Shown here one piece after another: positions 1 to 10,412 of a stretch of 25,800 bases of DNA. The notes beneath the pieces are model-generated. The model did no database searches. It had not been told where the DNA came from and saw only the letters and a list, made by a program, of their open reading frames with translations. Numbering within the stretch: position 1 is the first letter of the stretch; each line of letters opens with the position of its first letter. Position numbers and translations under genes: made by a program. This DNA is from Hofstenia miamia. Lineage: Eukaryota; Xenacoelomorpha; Acoela. The DNA is taken from contig SCFE01000056.1 of the NCBI GenBank assembly GCA_004352715.1, forward strand, positions 360,269 through 386,068. Reading direction: 5' to 3'.

Positions 1-12
1 GCAGAGAGAATT

Positions 13-378
13 ATGGTAGAACCTAAAATTGCAATAGATATGTACTACCAAACACGTACTATGGAATTGCTGGGAACAACCGAAAATTTGGAAGAAATTG
101 GAAATGTATTCTTGAAGTGCAGTATGAACCAAACACCTGAGCATTTGGAAAAAATAGCGACAGTATGGTCCGAAATCAAAGCAGAAAAGCCTACGCATGA
201 AGAGTGGCCAAGGATAGATATAAGATCGCCAACTAAGAAGTATCATAAAAGCACGGAAGCCATATTATACGAAATTAGAAGAGCTTACGAAATGGAGGCC
301 AAAAGAAATCAACGCGCCAGAGATCAGAGCAAGAACAGCCATTTGGGTATTAGCAATTACATTGACATACAACAATAA
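13..378 (+). pseudogene. Open frame of an unrecognised, probably transposon-derived element (first part)
   Basis: This 121-codon frame is rich in Glu, Lys and Arg and predicted to be mostly helical. I recognise no domain. It ends at a TAA at 376-378. The +2 frame is already open and protein-like from about 242 and continues without a stop to 1528, so the two frames overlap by over 100 bases. That fits either a frameshifted single protein or two overlapping element ORFs. The left end is cut by the window edge or begins at the ATG at 13. The base composition is less AT-rich than the rest of the window, and the block sits beside other element remains, so I infer a mobile element rather than a host gene. 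Confidence 0.35.
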
Positions 379-1528
379 GCTGGTACTGCTGATGATGAGA
401 AAGGAGCGGCGACAGATAGCGCGACAGAAAAAATTTGAAATCGCCGTGGCACCGATCCCTACAAACATTAAGCAATGGCTACTACAAAATGTAGAAATAT
501 TACTGCTGTCCCCCACGAAGAAAGTACAGCAGAGGTTCGAAAAACATTTCACAAGATTGTTGGTTCAACAACATACACTGGGAAGACCTAGTATAATTGA
601 GCTAGCGAACAAAACAGGTATCTGTCCAAGTGAGATCGAAATTCTAACCGATGAAACAAAGAAGTACATGTGGGGTGCCACTTCTAATACAAAACTTAGA
701 GCACTTAAATTTCAACCATGGCTAACAACTCGAAATTTGATCAGAAGGGAGCATGCGGAAACGTTACAAACGATAAAATTGGTGGAAGAAAAGAAAATTC
801 ACGAGGTAATAACAAAGGAGATAAGAAAATATCTGAAAAACTATCCTCAGTGTGCCTACACCAAAATTATTAAACGTTCAGAAACCATGCGCAAAGAAGG
901 AAAAAATTGTCCTATTGAAATTATTGAGATGGTAAGCAAAAGCAAAGAAGAAATTCTGCTAGAAGAGAAGCTCTTACAATCAACCGACATAGCATTAACA
1001 CCAAACACACAACGAGTAATTGATAAAGTCAATCTAGAGAAATGGGGTGAACAAGAACCTAGTGAGCTATCATGGGTTGATACAGATGATGAAAGACTAC
1101 TAGTAGAAATTACGGTGCGACGAGAACGGAAGAATAATATAGTACAGAGAATCTTTGGTGAAGTGTATGAACGAGAGACCAAATCATTAATTAAAGTGCT
1201 GTGTACTGAAGCGTTCACCAGGCAAGAAATCGACGAATTACTAGAACCACAAAACCAAATTGCAGTGGATATAGAATGTATCACTTCGAAGATAGTAATA
1301 AAGCCTGAAATTGCACAGAACTTGATGAAAAACGGTCTAACGGATACTTTCTGGGAGAACATCAAGAAGTCTAAAAATAATTATCCTGCAACATTTGGCA
1401 TGGCCACAACAGCTGAGATGCAAGGCACATATGAAGCCATTGAGGAAAAAACGATGACAACAATATTAAAATGTAGCTCCAGGTTGCAATGGGCTAACTG
1501 GCGAAGCCTTCAGATATGGAGGAAGTGA
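362..1528 (+). pseudogene. Long open frame of the same unrecognised element (second part)
   Basis: This 388-codon frame encodes a charged, mostly helical protein with no cysteine pattern, signal peptide or membrane segment and no domain I can name. The last ~25 codons look out of frame. Just downstream of about 1470 the +3 frame reads NVAPGCNGLTGEAFRYGG, which resembles the APG.DG motif of non-LTR reverse transcriptases, whereas the main frame runs to a TGA at 1526-1528. A one-base frameshift near the A-run at 1468-1471 would join the two, so the coding unit looks broken. It is flanked by further open frames of the same compositional type (13-378 and 1546-2046). A real multi-exon host gene cannot be excluded, but no GT-AG junction restores a frame convincingly. 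Confidence 0.35.
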
Positions 1529-1547
1529 GCTTATTGACCGCCTTGTA
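1472..1547 (+). pseudogene. Reverse-transcriptase-like signature, frameshifted
   Basis: The +3 frame from about 1472 to the TAG at 1545-1547 encodes NVAPGCNGLTGEAFRYGG followed by SELIDRLVADFAQVF. In non-LTR (LINE-type) reverse transcriptases the N-terminal palm/fingers region has the pattern aPGpDGit.e.lk.gg..l...l..lf. The APG, the NG where DG is usual, the GG and the spaced Leu/Ile/Phe all fit. The preceding residues in the +2 frame (EAIEEKTMTTILK) also resemble the AI..mk segment before APG. No downstream catalytic YADD box is visible, so this is at most a truncated relic. The match rests on about 35 residues and could be coincidental. Confidence 0.35.
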
Positions 1548-2046
1548 GCAGATTTTGCGCAAGTATTTAGTACGTAGAGAAGCAGCCGAAAAAATCGTTA
1601 ACGATGAACGTGTCAAGAAGTCGAAAGACATCTTAGTGAAAAATGATAATAAAGAAAGAGTTTTTATAGAAGGACAAGTAACACCTTATGACCTCTACAA
1701 AGAAGGAGAACCGATATGTAGACAGATTAAGAAAGTCCGTGCAGAAATCAAAAAAAGATCTACACAAACTGTAATATTATTCTCAGGAATTAACAACATC
1801 GTGTGGGGAGAACTTTGGAGCTTGCAATATCGATACTATGACGTAATGAGAAGAGTCAAAATCATTACCATGGTAAGATTAGGAAAGAATGAACCAGAGA
1901 ATATTACTGAAGAAGAAGTCTTAGAAAATATTAGTGCGTTCTATGATGAGACGTCAATATCTAAATCGTTGAGATCAACTTACGCATTTTTCTACCCAAA
2001 CACTACGATCCACCCAGATTTGGCGCATACCAGCAGAATAGACGCA
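1546..2046 (+). pseudogene. Unrecognised element protein, C-terminal part cut by a gap (copy A)
   Basis: An open frame with no upstream ATG runs from the TAG at 1546-1548 into the N gap. Landmarks are VFIEGQVTPYDLYKEG, then WSLQYRYYDVMRRVKI, then SLRSTYAFFYPNTTI just before the gap. The same landmarks, in the same order and with similar spacing, recur beyond the gap at 3250-3600 (copy B), so this is a repeated, dispersed protein family. I do not recognise the family. One copy lies directly upstream of an LTR-like segment, which points to a retroelement-associated ORF. It is truncated by the assembly gap at 2047. Confidence 0.4.
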
Positions 2047-3046
2047 NNNNNNNNNNNNNNNNNNNNNNNNNNNNNNNNNNNNNNNNNNNNNNNNNNNNNN
2101 NNNNNNNNNNNNNNNNNNNNNNNNNNNNNNNNNNNNNNNNNNNNNNNNNNNNNNNNNNNNNNNNNNNNNNNNNNNNNNNNNNNNNNNNNNNNNNNNNNNN
2201 NNNNNNNNNNNNNNNNNNNNNNNNNNNNNNNNNNNNNNNNNNNNNNNNNNNNNNNNNNNNNNNNNNNNNNNNNNNNNNNNNNNNNNNNNNNNNNNNNNNN
2301 NNNNNNNNNNNNNNNNNNNNNNNNNNNNNNNNNNNNNNNNNNNNNNNNNNNNNNNNNNNNNNNNNNNNNNNNNNNNNNNNNNNNNNNNNNNNNNNNNNNN
2401 NNNNNNNNNNNNNNNNNNNNNNNNNNNNNNNNNNNNNNNNNNNNNNNNNNNNNNNNNNNNNNNNNNNNNNNNNNNNNNNNNNNNNNNNNNNNNNNNNNNN
2501 NNNNNNNNNNNNNNNNNNNNNNNNNNNNNNNNNNNNNNNNNNNNNNNNNNNNNNNNNNNNNNNNNNNNNNNNNNNNNNNNNNNNNNNNNNNNNNNNNNNN
2601 NNNNNNNNNNNNNNNNNNNNNNNNNNNNNNNNNNNNNNNNNNNNNNNNNNNNNNNNNNNNNNNNNNNNNNNNNNNNNNNNNNNNNNNNNNNNNNNNNNNN
2701 NNNNNNNNNNNNNNNNNNNNNNNNNNNNNNNNNNNNNNNNNNNNNNNNNNNNNNNNNNNNNNNNNNNNNNNNNNNNNNNNNNNNNNNNNNNNNNNNNNNN
2801 NNNNNNNNNNNNNNNNNNNNNNNNNNNNNNNNNNNNNNNNNNNNNNNNNNNNNNNNNNNNNNNNNNNNNNNNNNNNNNNNNNNNNNNNNNNNNNNNNNNN
2901 NNNNNNNNNNNNNNNNNNNNNNNNNNNNNNNNNNNNNNNNNNNNNNNNNNNNNNNNNNNNNNNNNNNNNNNNNNNNNNNNNNNNNNNNNNNNNNNNNNNN
3001 NNNNNNNNNNNNNNNNNNNNNNNNNNNNNNNNNNNNNNNNNNNNNN
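2047..3046. other. Assembly gap, exactly 1000 N
   Basis: One thousand unresolved bases. The round length equals that of the gap at 5920-6919, so it is a placeholder and not a measured distance. Open frames that appear to cross it are meaningless. Confidence 0.99.
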
Positions 3047-3139
3047 TGCCAACTTAATATGCACACCACCTCCATGCCTGAAATCATCACTTATTCTCCC
3101 AGCATGGAGAGTTCAAAAGAAAAAAGTCGTACCAGTCCA

Positions 3140-3880
3140 TGTTACTGCTGAAAAAAATTTTGTTAACAATGCTGCATCTCCCCAAGCTTATGCTAGATTA
3201 GACAAGTATTGTGCTGCCTGTAAGAAGTTACTGGAAAGAGATAACTGTGAGAAAGTATTTATTGACGGGAGACTTATGCTCCTAGATTTATACAAAAGGG
3301 GCAGCCAGTCAGTGTACAACTGGAGAAAATTTCACTTGAGTAGGTGACCTGGCATGGATAGATAATATCAAAATGTTAACTAAGTATTATGACATCACTA
3401 AGCATATCAAGGTTTTTACTATGTTGAGAGCGGATATGACTGATCTGATGTCATGACATGAGAACAGGTTAATTATGTCACCTTGTTCTTTGATGAAGTA
3501 AAGCAGACTAACTCACTACGTTCAGTATTTTTGCACTTCTACCCCACCACAGCCATCCGGGAAGAAGATCCCCACACCAGTGATGTAGATGCAACCATGA
3601 TTCTTCCCATGCCATGAAGGGTCTTTGATTATACGAGCATTTTTATGATGTTTTCACATGTTGCTACAATAGCATTTGAACAAACTGCATAATTGATGAA
3701 AGGTGGCTGGAGATGTCATTAATGAAGTACAAACGCAAAGACATTATTAATAGGGAAGCCTTCAAGCAGGTCAATAAGCGCCCGTGTTATGCTGCTGTTA
3801 AGGGCTGAGATGGCAAATTAGCAACAGAAATGATAGAAGAGGAACAAAATTTGTTGTTAGGGTGCTCCCTTAAATTGTTA
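3140..3880 (+). pseudogene. Decayed second copy of the unrecognised element protein (copy B)
   Basis: Translation in shifting frames gives KVFIDGRLMLLDLYKRG (about 3253-3303), a segment containing KYYDITKHIKVFTML (about 3381-3425), then SLRSVFLHFYPTTAI (about 3512-3555), then HTSDVDAT. These parallel copy A (VFIEGQ...DLYKEG, YYDVMRRVKI, SLRSTYAFFYPNTTI, HTSRIDA). In-frame stops and frame changes, for example near 3345 and 3450, show it is not functional. Beyond the homologous part a stretch around 3720-3870 still reads as protein-like (KRKDIINREAFKQVNKRP) before stops. The copy ends just upstream of the polypurine tract and LTR-like segment, so it was probably the 3'-terminal ORF of an LTR retroelement. 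Confidence 0.5.
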
Positions 3881-3907
3881 ACCAAAGTCTAAAGGCCACA
3901 AGGGGGG

Positions 3908-4315
3908 TGTAATGTCACTCATGTTACAATCAAGGCCTCTGTATTTGCTTGGCTGTATCTATTAGGCCAGTAGTGACAATCAGTAAAAAGCTAGGCTCCC
4001 AATTAAACAGCAGAGCCCGGTTTGTGGTAGCCAGGGAAACCGGTAGTGACTATTAGCAAAAGTTTCCTTGGTTACTGTCACTATCTTTTATTTTATAATA
4101 ATATTCCTTATTATATGATTTATAAAGCCGTTTGTAAATAGTGCCTTGACTTGTTATGATTTATTTCAATCTACTTTGCTATTGTTTAATTTATACTTTA
4201 GTCATACGAACTTGTGCTTTAATTGATTGTCAACTCGTTTTAAATTTACATTGCTGATTTAAACTTTAATCAACAGGGGAAAATTGTAACATACAATACA
4301 GTATTTTGTATTACA
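3908..4315 (+). mobile_element. Putative 3' LTR of a retrotransposon
   Basis: The segment begins TGTAATGTCAC and ends TTGTATTACA, giving a 6-bp terminal inverted repeat TGTAAT/ATTACA with the TG...CA ends expected of an LTR. It is immediately preceded by a purine run, AAGGGGGG (the end of 3896-3907), in the position of a polypurine tract. A TATAAAG near 4120-4130 could be the LTR promoter. The length of 408 bp is ordinary for Gypsy or BEL/Pao elements. No matching 5' LTR is visible in the window; it may lie in the gap or be lost. The decayed ORF upstream (3140-3880) is on the same strand and consistent with this polarity. Confidence 0.45.
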
Positions 4316-5919
4316 AGGCAGAAAATCTATTAGCTTAGCTCAAAGGTAGTGTTTTCTTTACTCTCACTGTGGTTTTATCTCTTTGCTTTTATTCGTAATG
4401 TTAATAATAAATTAGGCTCTGATGATAACTTGGGAACCAGTGAGAGGACGAGTGGGGATTATTAGCTCCTTCTCTTCATACCCTGAATTGTGCCGGTCAA
4501 ATTAGGTTGGGTATAGGAATACAGTTAGTTTATAAAAACTTGTTCTTTTGTTTTCATTTGGACATGCACATAATTTATTACACTGTGGTTAAATCATGCC
4601 TGTTGGCTTGCACAAATGCATGGTAATGGGGTAGTTTCACGAAATTTAGATTTTTTTTAAAATACACTTATTTTATATATTTTAGGCTGAAAATCACGAA
4701 AAAAGGGTGCCAGACATCAATTTTTAGTATATTTAGAGAAAATTAAGGTTTTGTTCGCTAATCCCATTACTTATTTGCTATTGGTTTGACGTCATTCCTG
4801 CTGTTCACAGGTTCATAGTCATATGTTGAAATATAGCGATGATTTATTTACTATTGCTAATACCTGCGATGTAATAAAAGAATTTTTATATCTATTACCA
4901 ATGGCTGCTATATAAATATTTACCATTTGTAATATAGTAGTTAATTCTCAAATATATTTTTTAACATGAAAATAATTCCATTGTATTGTATGTTAAATTA
5001 ACTGTTTGACATTTTGTTTTTGCGCGAAACGCATAAAGCTGTATTAAATTAATAAAATTTTGATTTGAATTACCCAATTTTACGTGATATAGTAAATAAA
5101 TGCCAAGAATAAATATTAATGATTTAATTGGCGAAATCGAGAAAGAATGAAATCAGAAAATAGATGAGGACGGATTTAAGGCTGTTGTTTGTTTTACCAA
5201 TTTTCGGCATATCTTTATAATTTTTTTGTTAATTAGATACAAAGGTTTTAAAAAATGGCCATTTTCCTCTCAAAATGGCTTTTAATTTTAATCGCATGAA
5301 GCGTTTTCTCCATTTTAGCGTCTACTGATAATTTGAGGAATAATAAAATGTTAATCAAGATATGCTGAAAAATAACGGAAAAGGGCGCTGATATAGAATA
5401 GTGTGCACGCGGACAAAACACTAATCCAGGGTAAAAACGATGAAAAATGCAATAACAGACGTAAATAGTTTAAAAATACTAGATAAAGACCGATAACTTT
5501 ACATAATTAACCAAATTCGTAGCACGCGGTATATATTTAATGATATTAGCAAAGAAAACTTGAAATTCATAAATTAATTAATTGTTATTAAAAAAATTAC
5601 AAATTATCATAGTATATTTATGCAAATCTATAATTTTTTGTCCTTATTTGAGATGTTTAAATTTGAGCTTTTATGCTTTGCAACCGCTCTGCATTTTCAG
5701 AGAATTTGTTTTCCCGATTTGTATATATTTCAACATTTTAATTACTTATTAGTAAAACTGAAAATATAGCTAGCATGATCGCGTTACATACATTTTTAAT
5801 GCATAAATATTCCATATTTTGAATAGTGCGGATGGACAGTATCTCCTGCGTGCTATTAGCATGAACCTGTCATATGCAATTATTAATGAAAATTCAAATA
5901 AATTTACTCAAAGTGTTAC
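4316..5919. other. AT-rich non-coding sequence, no gene seen
   Basis: About 1.6 kb with A/T runs and stops in all frames. I see no exon, RNA gene or clear repeat. The last ~100 bases before the gap are open in one frame only by chance. Confidence 0.6.
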
Positions 5920-6919
5920 NNNNNNNNNNNNNNNNNNNNNNNNNNNNNNNNNNNNNNNNNNNNNNNNNNNNNNNNNNNNNNNNNNNNNNNNNNNNNNNNN
6001 NNNNNNNNNNNNNNNNNNNNNNNNNNNNNNNNNNNNNNNNNNNNNNNNNNNNNNNNNNNNNNNNNNNNNNNNNNNNNNNNNNNNNNNNNNNNNNNNNNNN
6101 NNNNNNNNNNNNNNNNNNNNNNNNNNNNNNNNNNNNNNNNNNNNNNNNNNNNNNNNNNNNNNNNNNNNNNNNNNNNNNNNNNNNNNNNNNNNNNNNNNNN
6201 NNNNNNNNNNNNNNNNNNNNNNNNNNNNNNNNNNNNNNNNNNNNNNNNNNNNNNNNNNNNNNNNNNNNNNNNNNNNNNNNNNNNNNNNNNNNNNNNNNNN
6301 NNNNNNNNNNNNNNNNNNNNNNNNNNNNNNNNNNNNNNNNNNNNNNNNNNNNNNNNNNNNNNNNNNNNNNNNNNNNNNNNNNNNNNNNNNNNNNNNNNNN
6401 NNNNNNNNNNNNNNNNNNNNNNNNNNNNNNNNNNNNNNNNNNNNNNNNNNNNNNNNNNNNNNNNNNNNNNNNNNNNNNNNNNNNNNNNNNNNNNNNNNNN
6501 NNNNNNNNNNNNNNNNNNNNNNNNNNNNNNNNNNNNNNNNNNNNNNNNNNNNNNNNNNNNNNNNNNNNNNNNNNNNNNNNNNNNNNNNNNNNNNNNNNNN
6601 NNNNNNNNNNNNNNNNNNNNNNNNNNNNNNNNNNNNNNNNNNNNNNNNNNNNNNNNNNNNNNNNNNNNNNNNNNNNNNNNNNNNNNNNNNNNNNNNNNNN
6701 NNNNNNNNNNNNNNNNNNNNNNNNNNNNNNNNNNNNNNNNNNNNNNNNNNNNNNNNNNNNNNNNNNNNNNNNNNNNNNNNNNNNNNNNNNNNNNNNNNNN
6801 NNNNNNNNNNNNNNNNNNNNNNNNNNNNNNNNNNNNNNNNNNNNNNNNNNNNNNNNNNNNNNNNNNNNNNNNNNNNNNNNNNNNNNNNNNNNNNNNNNNN
6901 NNNNNNNNNNNNNNNNNNN
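5920..6919. other. Assembly gap, exactly 1000 N
   Basis: Placeholder gap of the same length as the first. The sequence resumes at 6920 with a short TA run. Confidence 0.99.
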
Positions 6920-7177
6920 ATATATATATTGACGTTTATATATGCATGTACATTATATGTGGGTCTATTGCGCTAAAAAAGTAGTTTTGTTATTGGCGAT
7001 ATTTGGCTTAAATCTCCATGCTACTTGGAGTTGTTTGCTTGATGAAATTCTTTGGAACGATTTTCATTTCTAATTGCAGATTTCTTGAGTTCTTAAGCTT
7101 ATTTTGCATCAAAATTTATTTTATGTGACTATTTTTTCTATGTTAGAAATCTAAATGTTTTATTCTTTCACATTATT

Positions 7178-7741
7178 TATTCCCATTGGGCAGACTTGGA
7201 AGAAAGCCGAGCTTGCAATGAGCCGAGAGTAAACTCGAAAACGAGGCTACATTTATTACATAGCCAAATAAAAAATAATTTGACAATTTTCTATTTCACA
7301 ACTCGTTTCCAAGGCTGTCCCTTATTTCGCCTTTCCCTATAATTTGCAAAAAGAATCTCGTCATAAAATATAGGGACATTTGACGCATTTAACGGTATAT
7401 GTGTATACATACATTAGGTTTTTTAGATTAATTCGAAATGTTATCAAGGGGAAGCCTATTAAATATACTCAATAGTTCACCGGGAACGACATAAATAAAT
7501 TTAGATGTTTTTTAAATTAATGCACAATATATTGATGTTCACATAATTATAGAAAAGAATGTTTTAGATCTGTTCGAGTGCGCCTTTTCTGCAACCGACA
7601 CTACTATTACCTGCTCGTCTTCAAATGAATGCATATCAAGTACATGGAGATGTGATGGTATACTAGATTGCCTCAACGGAGATGATGAAGAAGATTGTGA
7701 AGAATTTTGTACTTTTCCAAATGTATCCTGTCCCCTAGTGA
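7178..7741 (+). repeat. 564-bp near-identical duplicate of 8330-8893 (probable contig-end overlap)
   Basis: Bases 7178-7741 match 8330-8893 at a constant offset of 1152 with one difference seen (gagagTaaactc against gagagCaaactc near 7232/8384). The left copy ends exactly at the N at 7742 and the right copy begins exactly after the N at 8329. That is what an unmerged overlap between two contigs looks like, rather than a biological tandem duplication. It contains a truncated second copy of the first LDLa-coding exon (7568-7741: acceptor, one LDLa repeat and part of the next), which should not be counted as an extra exon. Confidence 0.85.
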
Positions 7742-7742
7742 N

Positions 7743-8001
7743 CTAAGCTGCCAATTAAATTACAATCAGCCTATTAGCCATGAGAACAGCGTCTTTTTTA
7801 AAAATGAAGCAGGTTTTGTTGGAGTAGAATATGTAGATGTTAATGGTTACTTTTCATTTTCAACAGAAAATTGTGCCATGATTGGTGATGCTCTTCACAG
7901 CTACGTTGTTCATAATTCCACATATGGTTACATCACTTCCGTTTCAAATGACAATTGCAGCTTCTCAGTTTCATATTTTCAAGATAACAGACCGAAAGAA
8001 G
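7743..8001 (+). CDS. Mosaic serine protease, exon 1 as visible (unrecognised N-terminal segment)
   Basis: An open frame begins at the contig edge after the N at 7742; its true 5' boundary is unknown. It runs to a GTTAGT donor at 8002 and stops just beyond, at TAG 8004-8006. It encodes about 86 residues that alternate polar and aromatic residues in a beta-rich way (FVGVEYVDVNGYFSFS, then NCSFSVSYFQDN), with three cysteines and several N-X-S/T sequons, so it is probably extracellular. I do not recognise the domain; a divergent CUB-like fold is only a guess. It is assigned to the protease because it ends after one base of a codon and the LDLa exon at 8720 begins with the two bases that complete it (G|AT, Asp). 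The signal peptide and start codon are not visible; they are probably on an upstream exon. Confidence 0.55.
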
Positions 8002-8094
8002 GTTAGTTTCATAGCAGTGTTTGGGTTAATGGTAGCATGAGACTATATAATTTCTAAATTACCAATCATTAACGTAACGACGTATATACTTATG

Positions 8095-8095
<1 letters not shown>

Positions 8096-8121
<26 letters not shown>
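8096..8121. repeat. (TA)n microsatellite
   Basis: About 13 dinucleotide TA units in the intron between the 7743-8001 and 8720-9251 exons. Confidence 0.9.
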
Positions 8122-8125
<4 letters not shown>

Positions 8126-8719
8126 TTTAACATCTATATTTGTAAAACTAAAAGAAAAAACACTATATTCACTTTCATTTTTTAGAAAAAAACTTCTCCC
8201 CCAAACAACTAATGAATTTTCTTCTGTCTCTAAGGTTTTCTTCAAAAATTTCTAAACACTCATAACTCACTGAATAATATAGAGATAGAGGAATGTCTCC
8301 TCTTTCACATAGACTCCATGACATTGTTNTATTCCCATTGGGCAGACTTGGAAGAAAGCCGAGCTTGCAATGAGCCGAGAGCAAACTCGAAAACGAGGCT
8401 ACATTTATTACATAGCCAAATAAAAAATAATTTGACAATTTTCTATTTCACAACTCGTTTCCAAGGCTGTCCCTTATTTCGCCTTTCCCTATAATTTGCA
8501 AAAAGAATCTCGTCATAAAATATAGGGACATTTGACGCATTTAACGGTATATGTGTATACATACATTAGGTTTTTTAGATTAATTCGAAATGTTATCAAG
8601 GGGAAGCCTATTAAATATACTCAATAGTTCACCGGGAACGACATAAATAAATTTAGATGTTTTTTAAATTAATGCACAATATATTGATGTTCACATAATT
8701 ATAGAAAAGAATGTTTTAG

Positions 8720-9251
8720 ATCTGTTCGAGTGCGCCTTTTCTGCAACCGACACTACTATTACCTGCTCGTCTTCAAATGAATGCATATCAAGTACATGGA
8801 GATGTGATGGTATACTAGATTGCCTCAACGGAGATGATGAAGAAGATTGTGAAGAATTTTGTACTTTTCCAAATGTATCCTGTCCCCTAGTGAATAAATG
8901 TCTTCCAACGTCAGCAATGTGCAATGCATCTGTTGAATGTGTTCTCTCTGGATGGGACGAGTACGGTTGTCCTACATCGCGGAAAAAACGCTCTATTGAA
9001 TCATCGAAATTTTATGGAACTAAGTGTCCAAATGATGAGGTATGTTTCTTTGAGAAAGATAAATGCGATGGTAAAGTAACATGTCTAACTGATGGGTTTG
9101 ATGAAAACAACTGCCACGTCCGTGCTTGTACATCAACTCGACCCATTAATTGTATCAAATTTCCCTCTGTTTGCTACTCTGCTGATGAAAAATGTAATGG
9201 AATTGCTGATTGTCCAGATGGTGAAGATGAGACCAATTGCGTTTGTGAAAC
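8720..9251 (+). CDS. Mosaic serine protease, exon 2: LDLa repeats 1-4
   Basis: The acceptor is TGTTTTAG at 8712-8719 and the donor GTAAGT is at 9252-9257. The exon encodes four LDLa repeats of about 35-40 residues, each a disulfide-bonded, Ca2+-binding extracellular ligand-binding module. The acidic Ca2+-cage signatures are visible: CDGILDCLNGDDEEDC in repeat 1, CDGKVTCLTDGFDENNC in repeat 3 and CNGIADCPDGEDETNC in repeat 4. Repeat 2 is degenerate, ending ECVLSGWDEYGC without the SDE signature. Between repeats 2 and 3 lies SRKKRSIE (RKKR codons at 8980-8991), a consensus furin-type cleavage motif. The exon starts with two bases of a split codon and ends with two bases (phase 2), which matches the next exon. 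Confidence 0.88.
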
Positions 9252-10412
9252 GTAAGTGCTGTTTATGTCAGCAATAGGCGAGCCGCTAAATTCTAAGAAA
9301 TTTTCATAATTTCGGGACACGATTAACCTAAATTACTATATACTTTGTACGAATTTTTTTTACCTAAAATACTATATTCACATTCTTTAAGAAGAATCCA
9401 AGAGGGAATTACAAATTAGTAGTCATAAAATACATATTTAGAATTGAGCTATCGCACCATCGAGGTAGTAAAGCTGTTTCTGTACGGCGTTGTTCATGTA
9501 ATCACAGATTTGTATTTAGTTATTGGGCGTGTAGAAGTTACTCACCGGTGGGAAAGCAAAATTAGAGCATTTTTCAAAAAATCTTTAGCATAACATTACT
9601 TTTCTGTCAAAAGTGATTTTGAAGAGGTCTGTTTAAAACCAATTAGATTGACTCGTTTCTAGACATTTTCAAGTTTCTCACTTTGATCATTAGTAATGGC
9701 GGAATGCCATACACGTGTTAGAACTGCTTAGACATTCTTTTAGACTAATTTATAGAATACCAAAGCTTTAATAAAGAGCTCTTACTTGAAAATTCTAATT
9801 ATGATTAGCAAGTGACCCTTAAAAAGGTTAGGAAACAGTATATGAAATGCACTGCTGTTTCAATTTCAAACAATTTTTTTAATAAAAATAAAAATTTTAT
9901 TTAGGATCTTTGTAAATTACAAAAAAAGTATAAGAACACTTTTGGTTGCTACTATGAATACATTTATGCTAATGTTGTTAAAGAAAATGTGAACGTTGTC
10001 TATTCTCATTTTCATAGAAATGATTAGACAAAAAATAACTCAAATACATAATTTACTTCTTTTAGGATACAAAATCGTATGTGTTATTAACCAGTTTTAA
10101 TGAAGTTTCCTCTTTAAATGTTAATAGTTAATCAATTATTAGATACAGAATGTTTTAACAGGAATCAATGAAATTGCACAACGTTTAAGTGAGTGAACGA
10201 TCTACAAAGTGGTGAATGAAGAGTTGAAGTTTTTTCGAGTATTCTTTTTTCACATCATCTATAGGACATATATATGCATATATGAAAGTTTTCTAAGAAT
10301 TAATTCGAAATCTTAAATATTTTTAATCTTTGCATGTTGGAGAGTTATGTAAATTTTCTCAAATTTTTAGAATATTGTTTTCATTACTCATCTTTTATTT
10401 TATTATGTTTAG
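9252..10412 (+). other. Intron, AT-rich, nothing else recognised
   Basis: About 1.16 kb from a GTAAGT donor to a TTTATTATGTTTAG acceptor. There are stops in all frames and no clear repeat. Confidence 0.75.

Noticed and set aside
1975-3090. Long minus-strand open frames over the first N gap, and the plus-strand frame reaching 3057
   Set aside because: Their length comes from unknown bases; only short ends are real sequence.
5819-6976. Open frames across the second N gap
   Set aside because: Same reason: almost entirely N; the real flanks show no domain.
7568-7741. An additional LDLa exon upstream of exon 1
   Set aside because: It is the truncated copy in the 564-bp contig overlap, broken exactly at the N.
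8691-8924. Minus-strand frame opposite the LDLa 1-2 exon
   Set aside because: Shadow of the plus-strand LDLa coding sequence.
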